Source of the DNA: Leptasterias polaris
Taxonomy: Eukaryota; Echinodermata; Asteroidea; Forcipulatida; Asteriidae
DNA length: 64,000 bases
Reading direction: 5' to 3'
Assembly (NCBI GenBank): GCA_037783415.1
Contig: JAZGTN010000009.1
Coordinates: 13,764,001 to 13,828,000, forward strand
In this document: in pieces, positions 12,667-23,935 of the stretch
Numbering within the stretch: the first letter of the stretch is position 1
How the letters are laid out: the number at the start of each line of letters is the position of its first letter
Made by a program: the position numbers and the translations under genes
Notes under the pieces: model-generated
Database searches by the model: none
The model's input: only the letters and a program-made list of their open reading frames with translations
What the model was told of the DNA's origin: nothing

Positions 12667-13089
12667 TGTCGTGGCCGAGTGGTTAAGAGCACCGAACTCA
12701 AGCTCTGGTGTTTCTGATCAGCAGAGTGTGGGTTCGAATCCCAGTCGTGACATTTGTGTCCTTAAGCAAGACACTTAACCACATGCTTCGTCCTTCGGAT
12801 GGGACGTAAAGCCGTTGGTCCCGTGCGTTGTGAATGCACGTAAAAGAACCCAGTGCACTTATCGAAAAGAGAAGGGGTTCGCCCCGGTGTTCCTGGTTGT
12901 GGCTGCTTAATGCGCCGTAGCACCTTGTAAACCCTTATAAGGTGCTAAATAATTGGGTCTCAGATTTTCATCACTGCAATAACCTATCTTTCTGAAAGTA
13001 TGTATATACTCAGCGCCTTGAGTACCTTGTTTGGTAGATACGTGCGCTATATAAGACTTCGATATTATTATTATTATTATTATTATTAA
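12667..13089 (+). mobile_element. Full-length tRNA-derived SINE with (TTA)n tail
   Basis: The head is tRNA-Ser/Leu-like: GTCGTGGCCGAGTGGTTAAG for box A and GGGTTCGAATCCC for box B, with a long variable arm between. A central part with CTTCGGATGGGACGTAAAGC follows, a core shared by SINEs of many marine invertebrates. The tail reads GTGCGCTATATAAGAC and ends in (TTA)n, suggesting mobilisation by a LINE with that 3' end. The head is shared with the SINEs at 51.9 and 59.6 kb. Confidence 0.85.
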
Positions 13090-13302
13090 AGGTATGGTTA
13101 TTGCGTCGCATGTCTCCGGAGTCATTTTGAAATCATTATTACGAGACCTTTCCCCTGTTGTTTATGAAAACTACCTTGTCAAAAACATTTCAGATTCAGT
13201 CTACAGTAATAATTCAATTATCGGTGTAAAAACAATTAATGTGGACCTACATGCAATGAATGGCTCATTAAAACAGAGGGCTCAATCGCACACAAAAGTG
13301 TT

Positions 13303-13362
13303 GTATTGTCATTTAGCCTTCGAGAAAGACTCTGCTAGGGTCGAAACGTCAGGCCACTAACT
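13303..13362 (+). mobile_element. Penelope-like tail fragment
   Basis: It reads through GACTCTGCTAGGGTCGAAAC and GTCAGGCCACTAACTAA. It is the inverted counterpart of 2582-2640. Confidence 0.45.
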
Positions 13363-13372
13363 AATGTTTACA

Positions 13373-13535
13373 AAAGTAGCTAAGCACAACATAAGTTATG
13401 CTTACCATAGCAAGGTTACCAGTCAAAATACCTTGTTACATATACAATCTGTGACAGGTCCCCTGCTTATGCTTGCTTAGCAGGTAGTTGTTAAGCAATA
13501 TTTTCTGCTTAAGCAGCTCTATGAAGTTGGGCTCT
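13373..13535. mobile_element. MITE, GCTAAGCA family (uninterrupted copy)
   Basis: It contains TAGCTAAGCACAAC, TGCTTAGCAGGTAGTTG and TTAAGCAATATTTTCTGC. A second copy at 19756-19916 begins in the middle of the TAGCTAAGC motif, because another transposon has inserted there. This copy is therefore the empty site. Confidence 0.7.
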
Positions 13536-14019
13536 TCTGTATCATTCTGAAATATTTTGAATCAGGCTGCATTTACATTGACCAAATTAAGGTTGTTTTC
13601 TTTCAAATTATGTAACAACAGAAGTAAAAAGAAAACAAAGATCAAATCCGTTGCGATGAAATTGTTCGTTTAGCCCAGATACCTGGTACATATTATTCCA
13701 TTTATGCGCCACCAATAATTGTCTCCAGTCGATGCACGTTTGCTGTATGTGACACTACAATGGCGGTATTGCTGTTGTTGAATTTGTTAGCCAGCAGAAT
13801 GTGTAAATAAATAAATGAAATAAAATAAAAATGAAACAACAACCTATGATGCAATCATGTAGACCTGCCAGCCTTGTATCAAAAAAACAGTTTATCTATT
13901 GAAATATCTTGCGAACGGAATGCCAAAATAAGAATGTTGTCGTCAAACCAGACTTGCAAAAGAAAAAACAACAATAATATCTCTGGGAATTTTAGATTTT
14001 ATTATGGCGGGAGCAGAGG

Positions 14020-14345
14020 AGAATATGGGACTGTAGATGCAAATGTGTGTGAGTCACCAAGACTCTACAAATGCTTGGCCCTGGACGGCCCAACCAACGG
14101 CAATATTGGCGTCAAGTGCCTCACGCATGGCGAGGTAGCGGGACTGTAGTGGCCACTCGACCAGGTTGAGTTACCGCACGAGGAGCGTCTAGCACCGCCG
14201 CCTTGGCATCTCATAGTCGAGTTAACCGGCCGATTTGCCCGAGGCGAGGGGTGACTTTACACCCAAAGCGGCCCCGGCTCGCAGCTATAAGGGGCCGCGG
14301 TGGCTTCTTTCGTCGGTCATATCCTTCTGCATCGCCGGAGCTCAT
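14020..14345. other. GC-rich island in last intron
   Basis: About 300 bp clearly richer in GC and CpG than the surrounding intron, with GCTATAAGGGGCCGCGG near 14284. It shows no reading frame or repeat structure. It may be regulatory. Nothing further can be read from it. Confidence 0.3.
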
Positions 14346-16329
14346 GATGAGGGCTAAACAATAATGATAAAGCTAGAACATATTGCAGAATGACTGGTTT
14401 GTCGGCTCGTTCCGTACACCATCACTCCCTCGACCACAACGATAATGGTTTTATCACCCATCATAACTTAGCTTTCCATAATGCCATAATGGGTCACGTA
14501 AAATGACCCCTCCTTTATGGGCGGCAGAATCATAATGGAATATTATGAAATTGCTTTTGAATCAGTACTTTCCATCTAGACTGGGAGTTTACGAGCGGCG
14601 CCCGTGATTTAGGATAGATCAACAGTTAGCCCCTTAGTCATTCATTACAATCATTACTTTCATCCAATGCATCAAAACATCCCAATGTACTATTTTTTTA
14701 AATAACAAACTGTGACTGCCTTGTTCATTTATTCCCTCAAACAATGTGGAATGATGAATAAGGTTAAATAAAACGACGGTTCCAAAGGCACAAGCTGTCA
14801 GCAGGCGAGTTAAGATCCAACTATAGTCTTTGACCCAAGCTAAATGTTACATCTTTGGTGGGGTTCTCTACTAGCGATTTAGGTACAACTAGTCTCTGAC
14901 CCAAGTTAAATGTTTATGACCTTTGGTGGGTTTTTCTCGAATACAACATGAAGCAGTTTAAAGTGGAGATGCAATGACGGCTTGTAAGTGAGGTTAATTG
15001 TGTCCTGTACGAAAGTGAATTGAAGGTGGCCTTATGGCTATGTGGGAGTTATACGGCCTAGTGACTTTTATTCAAATGAAAAGTCAAGAAAACAAATCAA
15101 TAATGTATCCACAACACTCTCATTAACACTATACGGTGTACACAATTCATCTAAGACTCTCTTTAAAATATATATACATATATCATAATCTCCTCGAATT
15201 TCCAAGCGCTCTTCTTACACGCATAAGCACCACGTGACACTGACGTCAACTTCATTTTCATTCCTCGCTCAACCCCCCACCCCGTACATAAACCAACCAA
15301 TCGATCTTTTCCCCATAAATACTTTCCACTAAAGTTTCTGCACAAGGCCCGGTGAAGCTGCAAGTTTCTTGTTGGTAAATTTTCACACACAATAAAAAGA
15401 GTGTTCGTCGAAAGCGGGTTCTGCGCAGTCCCTCTGGGCTGCAGTGTTTTCATTAAACGATCGAGATGATTCTACGCGTTTCAAAAGGAAAAGAAGAACA
15501 AAATCGTAGACCAGGCTGGTTGAAGTGCTATAATGAGCACCGTCTATGATTTTGTTATTTTACATCGCAGACACAAAAGACAAGAATCTCAAAAGTTGGA
15601 TGCCCTTTTACAGTCTTTGGACAGCCCGGTCTTCTGTTTTCGTTGTATTTTTCTCTGGTGGACCGTGCGTGCGGTTTTGAATGAGCTTTAAACGCGAATT
15701 TAAAGACCCATAGCCATCGAATTCTGCTAAATTAACAATAACTTTATTAATTTCGTATTTCCAGAGTGTCGAATTTCTCTTCATGTGGGCACATCTAACA
15801 ATTCTGTGTTATATACCCCCAATGTAGGAATACAATGGACAACAAACTAACGCCTAGAGGTATTGATACAACGCTGCAAGATAAAAAAAATCGCTAGTTG
15901 AAGAAGACAAAATGAAACAAAGTATAGACGCAGTGTAGAATAATCGCAAACAGTAGGGATTGTTGTCTTTGAATAAAATGAATCAATTAAGTCTTGTTTT
16001 CTAAAGGAACAAAGAATGCATGCGATGAATACAGTATTCATATTGTATGTTAAATATAAAATATATGTATAAAAAAGTGCAAGAATGTCATTTTGACGAA
16101 AGATATGGGGGAAAAAGAAGAAGAAAAAAATTGAACAAATAAGTTTTGTCGTGAACTGCGATGAGGCTGAGCGACAACTGTATGGAAGTGCTTCAGAGGG
16201 TTAACATTTCCGCTAGCCTCACAAATTAATAGAATCTCAATCGTTTCGTATGATTTTTGTTCCCCCACGTTTGGATCGTGTCCAGTGACAGCAACTGATT
16301 GAAAGGAGGGGGTTTGAGGGGGAAAAGAG

Positions 16330-16640
16330 TTACGATTTGGACGGGGGGATTCAGTTACCGGGTTGTCGAACCGTTGTAAGAGAGCGAGTCCGTGCGGAGA
16401 CGTGAGCTGGCCCGTCTTGGCGAGGCACGCGCTCGCTGGTGAAGATGGGGTGTTCAGTCTTAGGACAGGAAGGGGAGGCTGTATCGTGTTTCGCGGACGG
16501 AGAGATACGGGAGAGTGATGGGGATGTCATCGGGTTGCGTCTCTTGTCGTTGCGGTCTTGTCATCGAACGCCCATCACTGTGTGTCCTGAAAAGTCTCTC
16601 TCAGTTCTTCCACTGTCTCACTGTACATGTGGAATACAAC
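16330..16640. other. GC-rich island in last intron
   Basis: A second GC/CpG-rich block with GGACGGGGGG and GAGACGTGAGC segments. It has a 70-codon ORF at 16439-16651 that matches no family I know. A regulatory role or an alternative promoter is possible but not shown. Confidence 0.3.
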
Positions 16641-17379
16641 CAAAGAAATAATTGAATTTTACATAATAATGAATAAAGTGTGTATTTCTTCGAGTCCACG
16701 TGCGTGGAAAGTCTATCCATAAACGCGGGCCCGTTATTAGTTGTAGGTTCGCACCCGCTACGGTATAAAATGTCCAATAACAATAAAGTTATGGGTTTGA
16801 TTTCATACAAAATAAGTGCAATCGTACATCTCGTGGACCGTAAGTAAGTCGCGTCACTGAGAAGCAACGCAAGAACTTGCCCGTGCTTTTTAATTTCTGA
16901 TTATCTTGGTACAATTTTAGATTTGATGCGGATGATACGAACTATATTGTTCTGCCAATTATGGGTGTATTTTACAATTTGACAAAATCAGCTTTCTCCA
17001 AATAAAACAATCAGCATTCACTTATTTTGATTTGTCCGTTCATTGCATGGTTTTATACAAAAACACCAATGATTTTTACTTGAACAAAACCCCCGTTTGT
17101 CTCCCCCCAACAGCCGTCAATATCTTTTGGCTATTTCAGATAAATTTGTTTTCTGCCTAGCACAAATTCATTGATGATTATTTGATAAGAAATAACCATC
17201 GCTGATCCCACTAATCAATGCCTTTACTAATAATATCACTTCCAGATTGATAATCAATAACATTGTATAGCTATAACAAAAACTAATAACACTAACTGCC
17301 ATAACAGAGAAGGGATGTGGACGAAAACTGCATAATTACTTTTTTATATTAGATTTTTCGATGTCAAATAGCAGTTTTT

Positions 17380-17437
17380 GTAATGAATGGAACCAAATTG
17401 GTTCCAATTCATGAATGGAACCAAATTGGTTCCAATT
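17380..17437. repeat. Tandemly doubled 28-bp palindromic unit
   Basis: Two copies of a 28-bp unit containing GGAACCAAATTGGTTCC. Each has 8-bp perfect inverted arms around one central base. Confidence 0.9.
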
Positions 17438-18110
17438 CACCGAGCAAAATAAAACAATAACAAAAATACATAAAAGGTGTTGTCTTCCTGCCATATAAGG
17501 GTACTCTCAATTAACAAAAAGTTTTTATTGTTTATTGGTTTTTTCCGTAAAATTCGTATGGACCAAAGGTGTTGCTTAATATTGCACTACAGTCAGAGTC
17601 GTACGTTTTGATCGTCCTGCTTTCCATCCACCAAAAACATAGAAATACAAATTATATATTATATTGTACATTGAATACCAGCGTATTCACCATGTAGATT
17701 TGTTAGCAGCATAAACCTAAGCCAATAATAAGAAGAGATGGAAATGCCACTTGTGCAACCAACGGCCAGCCTTTACTGTCACGAGCTACACGATTTGACG
17801 TACAACCTCCCTATACACAAGGGAGCGTGTAGTAGATAAAACCAGCTTGCCACATCACTCAAACGGATTCTAAATTAAATACATGTAACTGCATCAGTAA
17901 AATTGAATTATCCGTCATTATACGGGGGCCTGTATCGCTCGGGGTTGATACAACTCGCGTCGTTAAACACCTTAACTTAATTTAGAGTGTAATTCATCCA
18001 GCCAGACCTAGACGCGTCTACATTCGACAAGCGTTGACGAGAAGCCATGGACAAATGGACAACAAAACTGACATTAACCGCTTTTACAACAGAGAAACAA
18101 AAAGAAGCTA

Positions 18111-19753
18111 CACTGTAAAAACGGCGCTTAGCGTTTAAACACACACACAACATGTTTACACGCAAACATGTTTAGAAATATGCTTGAAAGCTAAATGGGT
18201 ATCTCCTTAACATGTCAAAAAGCTAAACGTGTTGAGATTTGTTATGCTTGTTTTAAGTGAAGTTTTGATTTTAAACACATACAAAACATGTTTACACGCA
18301 AACATGTTTAGAAATATGTTTGTAAGCTAAATGGGTATCTCCTTAACATGTCAAAAAGCTAAACGTGTTGAGATTTGTTGTGCTTGTTTTAAGTGAAGTT
18401 TTGAATTTAAACACAATCAAAACATGTTTACACGCAAACATGTTTAGAAATATGTTTGAAGCTAAATGGCTACCTCTTTAACATGTCAAAAAGCTAAACG
18501 GGTTGAGATTTGTTGTGCTTGTTTGAAATGCAGTTTTGAATTTAAACACATACAAAACATGTTTACACGCAAACACGTTCAGAAATATGTTTGAAGCTAA
18601 ATGCTATCTCTTTAACATGTCAAAAGCTAAACGTGTTTTGAACTGGTTTGAACATTTGAATACACCAGAATGTGTTTACATCAATTGAATACGTTTGCTA
18701 TTGGTATGAAAAAGCTAAGCAGCTAGTCATGATAGGCTTCCACGTAGGCATATAGGCCTTCCTTGGAGAGCGTTTTTGCTATATGGCATAAACACATAAT
18801 TAAAAGGGTTTAAAATAATTCGCATTTTGGTAATACGTAACTTTACAAAGGTATCAAAAATGCTCCACACGTTTAGCCCCTCATGGCAAGTAAAATTGCT
18901 CAGGTAGCAAACGTACTAAAATGATGAACACACATTCTGGTGTATTTGAATGTTCAAACCAGTTCAAACCTGCATTGATCGCAACACGTTTAGCTTTTTG
19001 ACATGTTAAAGGGATACCAATTTAGCTTACAAACATATTTCTAAACATGTTTGCTTGTAAACATGTTTTGTATGTGTTTAAATTCATCAGTTTGTTTAGA
19101 ATGAAATGGGCGGGGTTTCATTAAATATGCACAAATATAGACCTCGGTGTTTATTCAAAACCATTGTAGGTATAACAGCCTTTCCTGCGCAGTAGTTTAC
19201 ACTTTAATGTGTGTAATTCAATTGAAGCAAATTTTTGTTGTATCATATTGGCCAGCACTTCAAATATTCACACCATGGGTAGAAAGTAAAGCCCAAAATG
19301 TATATAATTGGAACGGATTCTGAGACTTCAAAATGACCGTTTTCAGTATGACTGAAATTATGGCATCATTGCTCCTCAAATCATCTCGATGAAAATCATC
19401 TCGATGACCCGTTGAGATGATGATGATTTATCGATTCTCATGCCGAGCGTAGCTTGAGCGTTATGTTTCAGTAAGCAGGCAGGCGAATGTTGCAACATTT
19501 CTCTTTTCTTTTCTTCAGGTGTTTAAAAATTAAGCTTATTCTCTGAAACGTGTTGGATTCTAAACATGTTTAGCACTCACTATGAACCCTAAACACATTC
19601 AATCTAAACGTATCACAGGCTAAATGTGTCTCGGGGTAAACATGTCACAGAAACGCAAACTCTAAACATGTTGAGGGCTAAACGTGTGAAAAAAGTGGGT
19701 ACAAGCGAGGCGTTTAGAAATGTGTTTAGATTCTAAACGCCGTTTTTACAGTG
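18111..19753. mobile_element. 1.64-kb non-autonomous transposon, TA target site
   Basis: The ends are inverted repeats beginning CACTGTAAAAACGGCG, flanked by TA (18109-18110 and 19754-19755). The flanks join to AGCTAAGCACAAC, matching the uninterrupted MITE copy at 13373, where TA occurs once. The TA duplication is therefore supported by an empty site. Inside are four tandem units of about 135 bp (18136-18655) and inverted arms of roughly 150 bp (18537-18683 against 18926-19088) around a 240-bp loop. Palindromes such as AAACATGTTT and CTAAACGTGTT recur throughout. It has no ORF. TA insertion suggests the Tc1/mariner group, though a CACTG start also occurs in CACTA/Chapaev elements. Confidence 0.85.
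18136..18655. repeat. Four about 135-bp tandem units
   Basis: Units start near 18136, 18271, 18407 and 18541. Each contains AACATGTTTACACGCAAACA, then GCTAAATGGGTATC-type sequence, then GCTAAACGTGTTGAG. Divergence is low between units 1-3 and higher in unit 4. Confidence 0.9.
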
Positions 19754-19755
19754 TA

Positions 19756-19916
19756 TAAGCACAACAAAAGTATGCTTACCAGAATAAGGTTACCAGCCAA
19801 ACTATCATGTCGCAAGTACAATTCATGACTGGTAGCCTGCTCATTTCTACTTAGCAGACAGTGGTTAAGCAATATTTTCTGCTCAAACAACTGTATGAAA
19901 ATGGGCCCAGATCTAC
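19756..19916. mobile_element. MITE, GCTAAGCA family (right part, interrupted copy)
   Basis: It starts AAGCACAACAAAAGTATGC and ends near CAACTGTATGAAAATGGGCCC, paralleling 13385-13535. Its left part (AAAAGAAGCTA) lies before 18111, on the other side of the inserted element. Confidence 0.7.
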
Positions 19917-20399
19917 ATTGTCACTCGTACCAGAAGAAATTATTTTCAATTTTTTAATACAAAGCTTAGCTTATACAAGCCTGCCAATTATCTCGATAGT
20001 TGGTCCCAAGTGAAATTATTATAGTTGTCTTTGTAAAGAAACAAAACGTGTTTAATTTTGTTCTGTTTTGCTGTTTTCGTTTTTGAAACAAGCCCACTTA
20101 CAGTCGATAAAAAAATACACCAAAAACATAAGCCTACTTAACTGCAGTACCCATATAATAATAATAGACTTAAACACTCGTACGCAATCGACAACCACTT
20201 TCTTCTACAGTAACAAGCCAATTCCGGGGAATGAAATTAAATTCAATTGCAGCCAATATATTTTGTCTCGTGCTATTTCCCACTGATAAAGCTTAAACTC
20301 TTAAAAACCTAAGGTTTAATTCGCATTATTTCTTCTTCATCTTATTTGATTTTGCGCTCATCAAAACGAAATACAAGAAAACCAGTCTTAATGACCATC

Positions 20400-20740
20400 T
20401 TATAAGGCAACCCTATAGACCCGTCTGCGTTAATGGACCCGACTCGCACACCCGCGTGTTCGTGTCCTTTAATAATAGGATTTTGATTTGAGCATAGCTG
20501 TAGCAGAGCCGAGAGACGCTTCGCTCCAGGCTCGTACGTGCACAGAGAGCGGATGAACCACGCATGTTCAGTGACGCGAGCCGATAGCCTCATCGGGCAT
20601 TTTGGCGCGAAAACTATTGGCATAGTAGAAAAACCTGCTAATGGGTTTGATCTCCTTTGGCGCTGGCGGGGATTACATGTGTTGTTTCGCATCTACTTGC
20701 CTGGCGTTTCTCCCTCGCCGCGCAACAGAAGATGAAAGAC
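20400..20740. promoter_or_regulatory. CpG-rich island with E2F palindrome and CCAAT box
   Basis: Positions 20601-20612 read TTTGGCGCGAAA, a perfect palindromic E2F-type site as in DHFR-class promoters. Four bases later, ATTGG at 20616-20620 is an inverted CCAAT box. The island is GC/CpG-rich compared with the intron around it. No exon was identified beside it, so it could be a promoter of an internal ETS-gene transcript, a promoter of an unseen RNA, or chance. Confidence 0.4.
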
Positions 20741-22239
20741 AAGGGGGAAAATCATTAAAACTACGGGTGATAGGATAAGAGAAAATACAAAAAAATCACT
20801 GGTTTTATTTTTAGCTTGTAAGCTCAAAATCTCTGTCAGTGTAATACTTTGCCTCCCTTAAGCCATCCTCAGAACGTATTCATAAATTCACATTTTTTTA
20901 AGAACAATTATTCTCGAGCATTACAATTTTTATAATCCAGAAAAAAAATATTGGTTGAATCTTGCGTGTCCTTGAAGCCATTGTTCATTTTTTATGAAAT
21001 AGCATTGTAAGTCTTATTTTAAACCATTAAATCCACCTTCAAATTGCCCTATTCCCAAACTCCATTATTACAGTACCGATCACAACCAACTAATCTCGGC
21101 TGTGACTAAACAAAGGGTCTCGCCCGCGTGTGCGTTGACTATACACGTATTTATTACATTAAAACAGGGACCGCTCCTTGTAAAAGAAGAGTAACTTAAT
21201 AACAGTGTTTTGGCGTGTTTAATGAAAAACAATAGGCCTAACGCTAGTCCCGTGTCTGAATAATGCAAACTGGTCTGTAAATTCCCAAGCCACTCAAATT
21301 TATCAATTGCAGTTTCTTATGAAACATCTTTGTGTTAATGCTTAGTAGTTTATATTTAAGTTTAACACATTAATTTGGCAGCCATAGCGACAATTCATAT
21401 TTTAAATGCGTGGGGTCAAAACTAAAAACCTTTCAAGTGATAGTATTAAGCCCTATACTGCTTTTTTCTCTTCAACGGGTAGTTTTAAAAAATAGCTTTA
21501 AATCAAAACCGTTCAATGGTTTTTAAAGCCACTAAACGACACCGTTTGTTAGACGTAACTCGATCCCAGTCAAATTTGACATCGGTAAATTAATTGTATT
21601 TTGGACAAATGCGACACGGAGAGCTAATCGTCGGACGCTTGCTGAAATGTATCCCATCTTTAAGTTTCCCCATACTGTCTCGCCGCAAAGTCCTTACTTG
21701 TGAAATAAAAAAAGATAAAGAAAAAACCACTTACCGAAGCACGACATCCATGCATTACGGAATGTGGAAACGAGAACTCTCCATGAAACTTCATCCTTTT
21801 TTTTTTTTTCATTTACACAGTCAGTTTTTTGGGAACCACCGCAAATCATTTTTTGGCCGCGGGTTAAAAAACCGCCCGGTTCGGACCTTCCCCAGCGATA
21901 CTTGATCGTGACTTTCAACGATTGACTTTTGTGTGCGATCGATGTACTACAAGCCTGCCTGTTTCTAGTGTTACCATCGTTTAGCTCTCCCTGAATCAAT
22001 ACCACTGACTTAAGGGACAACCACATGCTGTCAATCCCTGCCTGATTATACTTGTATTGCTTCTGTGTGTAGTCAGCTTTCTTTAATTTTTAACATTCTC
22101 ATATAATTTTGATTTCCTTGGTTGTACCTCTCCATTCATTTGGTTTATTTCTGTTTTTGAATGCTGTTCATATACCATCCTGAAGCTCATTTAATCCAAT
22201 TGTTTGTCATTAAACGGTCGACGTTTGCGTACTTCCCGT

Positions 22240-22671
22240 TAAGTGACGTCATTTATCGCAACATATTATGGGAAATATCTATTTTATTATTTTGATACAA
22301 GATTATGCGAACTAATACTAAACAGTACTAATAAACATAATATCCATCCATTGTATAAAACAACCTTAATTTTTTTAAGTTGACACTCACTAACATGCAC
22401 TGCTTTTGTTGGTTACTGATTTCAAATTGGAACCAATCGTTTTGAATACAAACCGTAACAATTTCAACGAATGTTTAATTTTCCCGCCATAATTGAAAAC
22501 GAAATTCGGTATTTTTTGCCTCATACAGAAAATCCTGCCAGCAGCTTAGGAGTACCTGTCTGGAACCGTAAGCAATTTTTTCGAATGATATTTCTGACTT
22601 TGTTTATAAAAACAAAACATAAATAAAAGTAAATCGATATTTCCCATGATGCATTGCTGAAAAGTGACGTA
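22240..22671. mobile_element. Foldback / MITE-like element
   Basis: The left arm (ACGTCATTTATCGCAACA then ATGGGAAATATC, to 22279) is matched in inverse by 22636-22670 (GATATTTCCCAT then AAAAGTGACGT). Arms are about 36 bp with a 355-bp AT-rich interior. It lies 440 bp upstream of the last ETS exon. Confidence 0.5.
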
Positions 22672-23108
22672 TGCATTTTTTGCAGTTATTGATCCAAACA
22701 TTTAAATAATAATAATGTTATGTGTCAGTTATTGTGTTTAAACAACACAGTGTCTTAGTTGATTATCTTGATCTTTGAGTTGAGGTGAGCGGTTTTATGA
22801 ATTGAATTGTGCGTAACTTTTGGGGTGTGACATGATTTTGAAACTTCCATCAAACAAATCCATACATTTGTTAATTTTGACTTCCAGAAAATGATAGCAC
22901 TACACTTTATTTATAATTATTATTACAACTGCATTTTTGGCGTGCCAATGTCAGCAATCCTCAGTACACGAAGTTCTAGGCCTACAGTAAACCATCCCAG
23001 CTACTCGTTTAACAACGTTCATTATAATTACATTATGAAGTTCCCTGGTGTTCGATACTTGGTCCACTTTTGTTAAATTCTGTTATTATTTTCTCAATTC
23101 TACAACAG

Positions 23109-23632
23109 GGAGTGGTCAGATCCAACTGTGGCAGTTCCTCCTTGAGCTCCTGTCCGACAGCTCCAATGCCAACTGCATCACGTGGGAAGGCACTAACGGA
23201 GAATTCAAAATGACAGACCCGGATGAGGTGGCAAGACGATGGGGTGAAAGGAAGAGCAAGCCCAACATGAACTACGATAAGCTCAGCCGCGCCCTGCGCT
23301 ACTACTACGACAAGAACATTATGACCAAGGTCCACGGCAAGCGATACGCGTATAAGTTTGATTTCGCTGGCCTGGCCCAGGCCATGCAGCCCGTGCAGGC
23401 CGACCCCAGTGTTTACCGGTACCAGTCGGACCTCAGCTACCTGGCGCAGGGATACCACCACCCTAGCAAGATCAACTTCGTTGGGACTCCCATCCCGTCA
23501 ACCAACGCGAGTTTGTTCAGCTCACACGGCTCCTATTGGTCGTCACCCAGTGCCGCAAACATCTACCCCAGCAGTCACGTGGCCCATCCACATAGTCACG
23601 TGTCGCCGCACATAGGCACGTATTATGGGTAG
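23109..23632 (+). CDS. ERG/FLI1-type ETS factor, terminal exon with ETS domain
   Basis: The terminal coding exon follows a TTCTACAACAG acceptor. The split Gly codon joins LANPG to [16 protein letters not shown]. The ETS domain fills about the first 85 residues: the [11 protein letters not shown] first helix, [20 protein letters not shown], the recognition helix with [12 protein letters not shown] (both DNA-contacting arginines present) and the final strand [10 protein letters not shown]. Helix 3 and flanks are almost identical to vertebrate ERG/FLI1. The remaining about 85 residues are Ser/Pro/Tyr/His-rich and end HIGTYYG, close to the conserved ERG C-terminus (GTYY or GSYY). The protein should be a nuclear GGAA-binding activator. 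In echinoderms and vertebrates ERG acts in mesoderm, blood and skeletogenic or vascular lineages, which is family knowledge. The stop codon is TAG at 23630-23632. The minus-strand ORF here is a shadow. Confidence 0.96.
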
Positions 23633-23935
23633 ACTGTGTGTGTTATTTGCCAGACTGAAAGTGCCATGATTAAAACTAACTTCACCCTGTATAATGAATT
23701 CCAGCATTGGAACTATTGGGACAGAGCTAAGGTGTGTGATCTTCGGTGTTTTTGGTTGGTAGTTATTAACGCAACCAGATCAACCCGATGTGTTTTATCA
23801 GGCAGTTCTACATCCTAGTGAGCTCCAATTTTTATAAACAGGCTTATCACCTGCACCCTCTAAATCGAGGCTTTGGGGTTTCAATGACAACGAACATTTA
23901 TAGTTTGAAACAATAAAACAAACGTGGTGAGAGAA
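23633..23935 (+). other. Probable 3' UTR of the ETS gene
   Basis: Non-coding sequence after the stop. AATAAA at 23912-23917 is the first canonical polyadenylation signal, followed by a GTGGTGAGAG stretch. The end of the transcript is inferred. Confidence 0.5.
23912..23917 (+). terminator. Polyadenylation signal AATAAA
   Basis: Canonical hexamer 280 bp after the ETS-gene stop codon. Confidence 0.45.

Larger units (their letters stand above)
11109..23108 (+). other. Last intron of the ETS gene (12.0 kb)
   Basis: It runs from GTAAAT after 11108 to the CAACAG acceptor at 23103-23108. It contains two SINEs, a Penelope-like tail, MITEs, the 1.6-kb palindromic element at 18111-19753, a 22.2-22.7 kb foldback, and GC-rich islands near 14.0, 16.3 and 20.4 kb, all listed separately. 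No additional coding exon is expected or seen. Confidence 0.8.

Noticed and set aside
23033..23461. Minus-strand 142-codon ORF over the ETS exon
   Set aside because: A shadow of the ETS coding strand. The plus strand carries the conserved domain.
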